From Paenibacillus mendelii (GTDB lineage Bacteria; Bacillota; Bacilli; Paenibacillales; Paenibacillaceae), in NCBI RefSeq assembly GCF_024498075.1, contig NZ_JANHOF010000014.1, forward strand, positions 122,636-186,635: a stretch of 64,000 bases of DNA, given 5' to 3'. Position numbers and translations under genes: made by a program. The notes under the pieces were generated by a model. That model was not told the origin of the DNA, did no database searches, and saw only the letters and a list, made by a program, of their open reading frames with translations. This document shows positions 58,151-64,000 of the stretch, in pieces. Each line of letters opens with the position of its first letter. Positions within the stretch are counted from its first letter, which is position 1.

Positions 58151-61100
58151 TTAATGCGTGACTTCCGTGAACACATAATTGAACCGCCCATTAGGAGCTG
58201 CGTCGCCATTGGTCGTAAATTCATACACATCGCCTTGCGTCTGCATGTTGTCATGCCATTTGAACTCCAAGCGCATGGGCTTGTTCAGGTCACTTAACCC
58301 CAGACTAGTACGTGGGATCGCGATCTCCATCTCCTGCCCATTTGCAGAATAATAAATAGAGCTCGATACCGTCGTCCAGTCCCAGCCGCCTGCACTCGAC
58401 ACTTTCTCTAGCAACGTCGTCGAAGCGCCTGCTCCCGTTCGGTTCACGACATAATTATAACCCTGCCAATTGGCTTCGGCGTCGCTAGTTTTAATAAATA
58501 GCCGCATCCAGTTCGCATCCGTATAGCTTGTCATGTTGTTCTTCGTCTTGACGTAGAAGTAAATGTTGTTGGCATCCCGCGCAACTTTCATTGTCTGTAG
58601 ATCGTTGCGGCCGGTCGTATTCGTGTATGTGCCCGCCGTCCCCCAACCCGTTTCATTGCGCGACGCCGGATCGCCAACATCGTCCCGGAACTCCTGCTTG
58701 ATATCCTTCCAGTCCGCGAAGCTGCCATCAATGGCAATCGTCTTCGGATTATCGGCATTCTGCGGCTTGCTCACGCCTTTGTAACGCCGGATGTAGTCAA
58801 CCAGCTGATAATAATAGCTATCGCCGTATCCGCCTTTCATCGGCTCGATATCGCGGCTGTTCTCCTCATTGAAGGCATCCACGAACACATTGGTTGCCGA
58901 ATAATCAGCGAACGAGGTAAACCGCATCGCCACCCATTCATTCCATCCCGTCACAAAAACAAATTTCGGATCAATTTCGAGCGCCCTGCCCCATTGCTCC
59001 ATAAAATTATACCCATACTCCGTAGCCGGAGCGGCTGGCACGACACCATCGCTGAAGCTGCGCCCCTGTACACCAGGCTGGCTCATCGACCCGATCTTCC
59101 ATCCGCCGCTTCCATTCGGAACCGCATTCTGGGCAATGCCGACCGTTACCTGCTCTTTCGCTACGCTGCTGCTGTAGAACGTGTGCTGCGGATAGACCTC
59201 CAGCCAGCCCCATTGATTGGCTGCCGTCGGACCGGTGAAGTAATTTGGCTGCGGCTTGCGGAACGTAAAGAAGTTATTGATAGCCGGATTACCGCTGAAA
59301 TAAGCAGGATCCGCCATAATGAGCGGTTTACCGTTATCCCACCGGAACCACAGGTCAGAGTACAGCCCCGCACCATACAAATCATTATAGAGCGACGTTA
59401 CAACCGAGGTGGGATCGCCGAACGGGCACAAGAAAACAATTTGCGGCGTCTTTCCTCCTTTGCTTCGTATATCCGCATATTCCTGGAGCAGCTCCATATA
59501 TTGATCCTTATACGTGAAGCCGTTCGTCACATCGAAGACGATGGTGTCCACCCCTGCATCTGACAGCATTTGGGCGTGCTTGCGAATAACGTAATTATCC
59601 TGTGACAAATAATAACCGAATAAAGATTCACCCCAGTGGTGGAACGCGTTATAAGGGCCCCACGGGGGATTGCCGGCATTGCTCATCGCACCTGGATTGC
59701 TAGCCAGAATGTCCGTCACATCATGCGGACCGGTCGTTCCGTGCTGGCCCAGCCACAAGAAATAGAACATGCCCACGAATTTATCGGAACGCGTCTCATT
59801 GAAATTTGAGTAAGCCGGAAGAGTTCTTCCGAGGTTATCCACCGCCGCCCAGGTATCGCTGTGCGTATCCCACTTATAGGCGGTGGCATTGCCCATTTGA
59901 AAATAATAAAAACCGAAGTCATCCGTACCCAGCTTCGTCGCCTCAACCCGAATCGCTTTGGCCTGGACTGGCTCGAACTCGAAGGTTTGCTGCGTAGAGC
60001 CCGGATTCGCATAGTTCGTATAAGATTGTCCGGGTATCGTGGTGAAGGTTGTGCCGTTCTCGCTATATTTGATCGTGAAATCGACCGGGAAGGCTAATCC
60101 GCCAGGACGAGGAGTCAACACGAGTTTGTTAATCGGTGTCTTAACGCTGTATGTCAACGTAAAGCTCTGCGTACTGGATGCCGCAGGCTGCCGGTCGCTG
60201 GACCATACCGTGTTCGCGTCATAGTCGCTAAGACGCTCTGGGCCCCAGCCGCTAATCGAGCTCGTCGCCGTGTTGGACGCAGGGGTCAAGGCATCGCCCA
60301 TACCCGATTCCACCGACATCTCTACAATTTGCAAATAGTACGATCCAGCACCATCCGAGCCTAGCTTCGTTGCATACAATCGAACATACCGGGCATTGAC
60401 AGGAGAGCTGAAGGGGATGACAACCTGCTGCCCGCTGGAAGCGTTAAACCCGGAGAAGCTCGTCCCAGGCGCATCCGTCCATGGTCCGCCGGGACTGTTG
60501 CTGTACTGGATTTTGAAATCCGCCGGAAATCCCATTCCGGATTGACGAGGATGAAGACGAACGAGATTAATGCCATTCGTCGTCTGTCCCAGATCGAGCT
60601 GCAGCCATTCCGTGACGGCTGCAGTCGATGAGCCGTTGCTGGAATAGAACGCCGTTGTCCCCGCATTTACATCCGTATTGCCATCTACCGCATTCCCCGC
60701 TACGAATGTACCGATTTGGGACGATGCCGTCGCAACATACTTCTGTTCGACTTTCATTTCTTCCATCTGCAGATAATACGTATTAAAGTCATCATGTCCC
60801 AGCTTGGTTGCATACAGGCGAATGTATCTGGCATTAACCCGTTTCGTGAAAGGCAATACCACCTCTTTATTTCCCGGATTAGAAAAGTTAGTGAAATTGG
60901 CGCCAGGGATATCGTTCCAAGTCGTGCCGTTATCACTGTACTGCAATTTGAAATCCACCGGAAACCCATAGCCCTTCGGCCGAGGGTCCAATCGCACAGC
61001 ATCAAGTGAATACTGCTTAGATCCGAGATCAACCTGAAGCCATTCGGTGAAGAGAGGTCCTGCATGTCCTTCGCTGGAATAGATGGTTGCATTATTCCCG

Positions 61101-61243
61101 TCGATCGCCTTGTCCGCCGTTAACGTTCCGGTTACCGATGAAGCCGAAGCGCTGGTAATTGGCGTGCCCGATGCAAAGAAAGGTACCACCGTTACAAGCA
61201 TTAATAAAGCTACGCCGAGTGCAACTGCCTTTTTCATTCTCAC
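58151..61243 (-). CDS. large secreted glycosidase-like protein with three F5/8 type C domains
   Basis: About 1,030 residues. The signal peptide is MKKAVALGVALLMLVTVVPFFASG. Three discoidin (F5/8 C) domains span about 40-460, each with the TEWLQVDLG-type and FPVDFKLQYSDNG-type strands and the closing YLQMEEMKVE. From about 480 to 840 lies a TIM-barrel-like region (FVGMFYFLWLGQHGTTGPHDV, AQMLSDAGVDTIVFDVTNGFTY, GKTPQIVFLCPF, FVFVTGWNEWVAMRF) similar to GH71/GH99-type glycosidases. The C-terminal 190 residues look like a CBM9-like domain (AIDGSFADWKDI, YVVNRTGAGAS). The GTG at 61243 lies eight bases after AGGAGG and is preferred; ATG is 61237. Substrate unknown. Confidence 0.75.
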   Translation of the reverse strand: MRMKKAVALGVALLMLVTVVPFFASGTPITSASASSVTGTLTADKAIDGNNATIYSSEGHAGPLFTEWLQVDLGSKQYSLDAVRLDPRPKGYGFPVDFKLQYSDNGTTWNDIPGANFTNFSNPGNKEVVLPFTKRVNARYIRLYATKLGHDDFNTYYLQMEEMKVEQKYVATASSQIGTFVAGNAVDGNTDVNAGTTAFYSSNGSSTAAVTEWLQLDLGQTTNGINLVRLHPRQSGMGFPADFKIQYSNSPGGPWTDAPGTSFSGFNASSGQQVVIPFSSPVNARYVRLYATKLGSDGAGSYYLQIVEMSVESGMGDALTPASNTATSSISGWGPERLSDYDANTVWSSDRQPAASSTQSFTLTYSVKTPINKLVLTPRPGGLAFPVDFTIKYSENGTTFTTIPGQSYTNYANPGSTQQTFEFEPVQAKAIRVEATKLGTDDFGFYYFQMGNATAYKWDTHSDTWAAVDNLGRTLPAYSNFNETRSDKFVGMFYFLWLGQHGTTGPHDVTDILASNPGAMSNAGNPPWGPYNAFHHWGESLFGYYLSQDNYVIRKHAQMLSDAGVDTIVFDVTNGFTYKDQYMELLQEYADIRSKGGKTPQIVFLCPFGDPTSVVTSLYNDLYGAGLYSDLWFRWDNGKPLIMADPAYFSGNPAINNFFTFRKPQPNYFTGPTAANQWGWLEVYPQHTFYSSSVAKEQVTVGIAQNAVPNGSGGWKIGSMSQPGVQGRSFSDGVVPAAPATEYGYNFMEQWGRALEIDPKFVFVTGWNEWVAMRFTSFADYSATNVFVDAFNEENSRDIEPMKGGYGDSYYYQLVDYIRRYKGVSKPQNADNPKTIAIDGSFADWKDIKQEFRDDVGDPASRNETGWGTAGTYTNTTGRNDLQTMKVARDANNIYFYVKTKNNMTSYTDANWMRLFIKTSDAEANWQGYNYVVNRTGAGASTTLLEKVSSAGGWDWTTVSSSIYYSANGQEMEIAIPRTSLGLSDLNKPMRLEFKWHDNMQTQGDVYEFTTNGDAAPNGRFNYVFTEVTH

Positions 61244-61513
61244 AATCTCAGCCTCCTCCTCAGATTGTATGCCATTCTGCAGCCTTGCCATTATGCAGTG
61301 GTTTTTGCAGTGATACCTTTCGATTGCATGACAATCACCAACCAAATAGATGTTCAAATATCTCCTTAAATAAAGCGCTTACATTTCTAATATTAGCAAA
61401 ATCTCACATAATCTCAATAGTCCTCAAGTATTCTTCTCTAACCCGCCTCCGTCATTTTCTGTCGAGACGTGTATTCAACCGTCCATGCCCGTTCATGTGT
61501 CTTTGCTCTAATA
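61244..61513. other. upstream region of the discoidin-domain gene
   Basis: About 270 bases of low GC content by eye. It should hold the promoter of the large secreted protein. I found no clear -35/-10 pair, gene or repeat. Confidence 0.35.
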
Positions 61514-61551
61514 AAGAGGCTGTCCTTCAAGAGTACTTGAAAGACAGCCTG
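61514..61551 (-). terminator. terminator after the cyclase gene
   Basis: On the minus strand AGGCTGTCTTTCAAG pairs with CTTGAAGGACAGCCT around a four-base loop, then CTTTATT. Confidence 0.8.
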
Positions 61552-61561
61552 AGTGGAGGTT

Positions 61562-62410
61562 CTACCGGATCGCGATGGGATGCACGATGGACGCCGTAGC
61601 CCCCTTCAGCTTGAGCGGGGTTACGATAAACACAAACTCATAGATTTTTTCCTTGGCTAACGTCTCCAAATCCAAGCACTCTAGAATGGGAACACCTTGT
61701 TCAACCAATAGATAAATATGAACGAGATGCTCCGGGGATGGAATGACTTCAAATGTACTTGTATCGGCTCCGACAGCTACAGCACCTTGCTCCACCATAT
61801 AGCGGGCAGCGCTCAAATCTGCTCCAGCATGCTTGGTCAGAAACCGGTCATTGTCAGTCCGCCAATATTGGCTGAAGCCGGTTCGCAAGAGAACGCTGTC
61901 TCCCGGACGTATAGCAACACCTTGCTTGCGTTCACATGCAAGGATGTCCTCTTTTGTGATCGGCTCACTGTCTCCCAGCACATCCGTCCCCTTGAGTTCT
62001 GCAATATCCAGCAGAACACCTCTTGTTACAAGGGGAGGCATCTGCTCCATGCTCCATTCAGAGATACCGTCATGATTTTGCGAGCCCTCTACAGGTCTGT
62101 CTCCGTAATAGAAACGTTTGCCTTCCTTGTTCACACTGAAATGACAGAGTGCATCGATGTGAGTGCCTGTATGCTGGCCCATAATCGTCATCTCTGTGGC
62201 AAAGCCTGCGTCTCCCTCCAGCATTCCATCAGTTTCCCCATGCCGTAGATAGGGGCGCATCGCGAACGGTGCATGCCCTCCAAATACTGGAATACCGGGC
62301 TCCAGTACATGCTGAAGACTAAATACACGTCCTTCTCGAATCAAAGCGGCCAGCTCGGGTGTAAACCTTGGTTCAGGCAGCTTTCCATAGTTCCGCTTCA
62401 GCTCGCTCAT
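61562..62410 (-). CDS. cyclase family protein (kynurenine-formamidase fold)
   Basis: A 282-residue putative metal-dependent hydrolase. The conserved motif HTGTHIDALCHF (HxGTHxDxxxH) is near residue 82. Later marks are RPGDSVLLRTGFSQYW and VGADTSTFEVIP, typical of the cyclase family. Members hydrolyse N-formylkynurenine or other amides and lactones. No tryptophan-catabolism gene lies nearby. The ATG follows GGGGG by seven bases and a terminator follows. Confidence 0.85.
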   Translation of the reverse strand: MSELKRNYGKLPEPRFTPELAALIREGRVFSLQHVLEPGIPVFGGHAPFAMRPYLRHGETDGMLEGDAGFATEMTIMGQHTGTHIDALCHFSVNKEGKRFYYGDRPVEGSQNHDGISEWSMEQMPPLVTRGVLLDIAELKGTDVLGDSEPITKEDILACERKQGVAIRPGDSVLLRTGFSQYWRTDNDRFLTKHAGADLSAARYMVEQGAVAVGADTSTFEVIPSPEHLVHIYLLVEQGVPILECLDLETLAKEKIYEFVFIVTPLKLKGATASIVHPIAIR

Positions 62411-62480
62411 CTCTTAACCCCCGCTCTCTCCATGCCTGATCATTGGGATACTTGAATGATGACTTAGCCATATGGCTGTC

Positions 62481-63038
62481 TCAATCATAGGCATTCAAGC
62501 TTTCTTCATCGGCCACGCTCTGAACATCCTCGGAGCTTATGCTTATGTACCGATAACCGTCCAGTTCCTGCTTTCTTAATGCCTTTTCTTTAAAATACTT
62601 AGGACTTCCTTCTCCGGCATCCTCATCATAAAACAATAAAATCCCGTCTGTTTTTCTGAACAGCAGCTCATCTCTGGCTGTGAACTGCCATATACCGCTA
62701 TAGGCTTGTTTACTAACAGCCCCGTAATAATCGACGCCTTTTAGAATTTGTCCGTAATATTCCTTCTTGGAATCATTCCACTTCTCTTCCGGATGGATAA
62801 ACGCCGTCATAATGGATAACTTCAGATGTGGGTATTGCGCTTTCAAGGCAATCACCACCTCGCAAGCCCATAGATCGACACCATATTGACCCGGTGTCAG
62901 CACCCATTCTAAACCTTCTTCAACAAGTGGAATCAACTTTCCTGCGATCGCCTTTTGGATATAGGCAATTCCTTTATGCTTCTGATCGTATATACTCAAT
63001 TCGTGAGCACGGTAGCCCGTCACTAACAGATTCTTCAT
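62481..63038 (-). CDS. ypsA: YpsA/DUF1273 family protein (SLOG fold)
   Basis: A 185-residue protein beginning MKNLLVTGYRAHELSIY, with WVLTPGQYGVDLWACEV, KLSIMTAFIHPEEKWN and DGILLFYDEDAGEGSPKYF. This is the SLOG superfamily (nucleotide/ADP-ribose-binding Rossmann-like fold). The Bacillus relative affects cell division and filament formation. The ATG follows GAGGAATGAAGG. The tRNA operon terminator lies upstream of it on the same strand. Confidence 0.9.
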   Translation of the reverse strand: MKNLLVTGYRAHELSIYDQKHKGIAYIQKAIAGKLIPLVEEGLEWVLTPGQYGVDLWACEVVIALKAQYPHLKLSIMTAFIHPEEKWNDSKKEYYGQILKGVDYYGAVSKQAYSGIWQFTARDELLFRKTDGILLFYDEDAGEGSPKYFKEKALRKQELDGYRYISISSEDVQSVADEESLNAYD

Positions 63039-63073
63039 CCTTCATTCCTCGTTCCCATGCAGATAGAAGAAAC

Positions 63074-63119
63074 AAAAAAAGCCTGCACACGTATATGATA
63101 TACGTTATTGCAGGCTTTG
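63074..63119 (-). terminator. terminator of the rRNA-tRNA operon
   Basis: AAGCCTGCA with an ACGTATA inner stem pairs with TATACGTGTGCAGGCTT, followed by TTTTTT on the minus strand, just past tRNA-Pro. Confidence 0.9.
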
Positions 63120-63131
63120 AATAGATAAGAA

Positions 63132-63208
63132 TGGTCGGGATGACACGATTTGAACATGCGACCCCCTGGTCCCAAACCAGGTGCTCTACCAAGCTGAGCT
63201 ACATCCCG
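63132..63208 (-). tRNA. tRNA-Pro (anticodon TGG)
   Basis: Cloverleaf with acceptor CGGGATG/CATCCCG, anticodon loop TTTGGGA and encoded CCA at 63132-63134. Last tRNA of the operon. Confidence 0.95.
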
Positions 63209-63220
63209 ATAAGTATAAAA

Positions 63221-63297
63221 TGGCGTGCCCTGAGAGATTCGAACTCCCGACCTTTTGATTCGTAGTCAAATGCTCTATCCAGCTGAGCTAAGGGCAC
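63221..63297 (-). tRNA. tRNA-Arg (anticodon ACG)
   Basis: Acceptor GTGCCCT/AGGGCAC, anticodon loop CTACGAA and encoded CCA. The A34 is presumably edited to inosine. Confidence 0.95.
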
Positions 63298-63300
63298 ATA

Positions 63301-63375
63301 TGGAGCGGAAGACGGGAATCGAACCCGCGACCCTCGCCTTGGCAAGGCGATGCTCTACCGCTGAGCCACTTCCGC
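63301..63375 (-). tRNA. tRNA-Gly (anticodon GCC)
   Basis: Acceptor GCGGAAG/CTTCCGC, anticodon loop TTGCCAA, encoded CCA. Confidence 0.95.
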
Positions 63376-63378
63376 ATT

Positions 63379-63465
63379 TGGTGCGGTCGAGAGGACTTGA
63401 ACCTCCACGGCTGTTACACCACTAGAACCTGAATCTAGCGCGTCTGCCAATTCCGCCACGACCGC
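63379..63465 (-). tRNA. tRNA-Leu (anticodon CAG)
   Basis: Acceptor GCGGTCG, a long variable arm (TGGTGTAACAGCCGTG region), anticodon loop TTCAGGT and encoded CCA; 87 bases, as expected for a class II tRNA. Its anticodon decodes CTG, so it is not the cognate of the CTC specifiers in the leuA T-boxes. Confidence 0.95.
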
Positions 63466-63478
63466 AAAAAATAAAAGA

Positions 63479-63554
<76 letters not shown>

Positions 63555-63569
63555 AAATGAAAGGTATAA

Positions 63570-63646
63570 TGGCGGAGCCGACGGGATTCGAACCCGCGGT
63601 CTCCTGCGTGACAGGCAGGCATGTTAGGCCTCTACACCACGGCTCC
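63570..63646 (-). tRNA. tRNA-Asp (anticodon GTC)
   Basis: Acceptor GGAGCCG/CGGCTCC, anticodon loop CTGTCAC, encoded CCA. A GUN-decoding tRNA, hence a target of queuosine. Confidence 0.95.
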
Positions 63647-63676
63647 ACATTATAGGTTTATTCGTTCTAAGAAACG

Positions 63677-63756
<80 letters not shown>

Positions 63757-63763
63757 TCATTAA

Positions 63764-63838
63764 TGGTGACCCGTAGGGGATTCGAACCCCTGTTACCTCC
63801 GTGAAAGGGAGGTGTCTTAACCCCTTGACCAACGGGCC
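63764..63838 (-). tRNA. tRNA-Glu (anticodon TTC)
   Basis: Acceptor GGCCCGT, anticodon loop CTTTCAC, encoded CCA. First tRNA after the rRNA. Confidence 0.95.
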
Positions 63839-63940
63839 TTATGTACGATGCCTTATTCAGGCAGTGCACAATTCTCAGAAGCATTACACCCTGAAAACTG
63901 GATACGAGTTTGCGCAACTCTAAAGCTGGATGTTTCGTTA
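63839..63940. other. spacer between 23S rRNA and tRNA-Glu
   Basis: About 100 bases carrying the motif CCTGAAAACTGGATACGA in plus orientation, common in rRNA operon spacers. It is too short for a 5S gene and I see no 5S-like sequence. Confidence 0.6.
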
Positions 63941-64000
63941 GGATAAGCCCTCGACCGATTAGTATTCGTCAGCTGCATGCATTGCTGCACTTCCACCTCG
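63941..64000 (-). rRNA. 23S ribosomal RNA, 3' end (partial)
   Basis: On the minus strand the sequence reads GGTGGAAGTGCAGCAATGCA, then CAGCTGACGAATACTAATCG and GTCGAGGGCTTATCC, the conserved 3' terminus of firmicute 23S rRNA. The rest lies beyond the right edge. Confidence 0.93.

Noticed and set aside
63839..63940. A 5S rRNA gene in the 23S-tRNA spacer
   Set aside because: The spacer is shorter than a 5S gene and shows none of its conserved motifs.

Overview
The window looks like chromosome from a Paenibacillus-type firmicute (Paenibacillaceae, low-GC Gram-positive lineage but fairly GC-rich). The signs are strong AGGAGG-type ribosome binding sites, T-box and preQ1 regulation, the thiL-tsaE-tsaB-rimI-tsaD operon, a sigma-B locus, surface proteins with SLH domains and an rRNA-tRNA cluster. 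I see no prophage, insertion sequence or CRISPR array.

Layout. 1-7.2 kb: a truncated methyltransferase gene, then leuA behind two complete leucine T-boxes in series, then thiL-tsaE-tsaB-rimI-tsaD (thiamine pyrophosphate and tRNA t6A synthesis), all on the minus strand. 7.2-10.9 kb: a YitT-family membrane protein, a divergent CorA-like membrane protein and two very small proteins. 11.0-14.1 kb (plus strand): a two-copy 66-bp repeat, then an end-joining operon of ku and a LigD split into separate ligase and polymerase genes. 14.2-20.5 kb: a stress block with a GspM-like protein, rsbV-rsbW-sigB behind a sigma-B-type promoter, CorA, a receiver-PP2C phosphatase, and DUF948 and DUF1328 proteins. 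20.7-24.2 kb: a lipase, two YjbR-family proteins, an XRE regulator and a short UvrC paralogue. 24.4-28.6 kb: a 1,400-residue surface protein with nine SwmB-like repeats and three SLH domains.

28.7-35.1 kb: a MEKHLA protein, small proteins, an MFS pump with its MerR regulator, a RlaP-type nucleotidyltransferase and a GH26-like enzyme. 35.3-38.5 kb holds the most unusual locus: a class I isoprenoid-synthase-fold protein resembling ComQ, then a 76-residue NHLP-leader peptide ending in tryptophan, convergent with a multi-pass sensor histidine kinase that has a Spo0A-type box upstream. It may make a prenylated peptide (inference). 38.7-43.1 kb: a VanY-type peptidase, an NAD salvage operon (Nudix/NrtR-like regulator, pncA, pncB) and a DUF1904 protein.

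43.5-49.2 kb: a six-gene sugar operon (aldolase, Gfo/Idh dehydrogenase, PfkB kinase, lyxose-isomerase-type cupin, DUF4432 epimerase, DeoR regulator) whose set implies isomerise, phosphorylate, cleave. 49.5-52.1 kb: a deoR-PHP phosphatase-mgtC operon. 52.4-55.8 kb: a UlaG-like hydrolase, a PQQ-type dehydrogenase lipoprotein and queC-queF behind a preQ1-I riboswitch. 56-62.4 kb: an SLH-anchored S41 protease, a large secreted glycosidase-like protein and a cyclase. 62.5-64 kb: a YpsA protein, eight tRNA genes and the 3' end of a 23S rRNA gene, with no 5S gene between the 23S and the tRNAs.

All functions are read from sequence motifs and family knowledge. No database search was possible.
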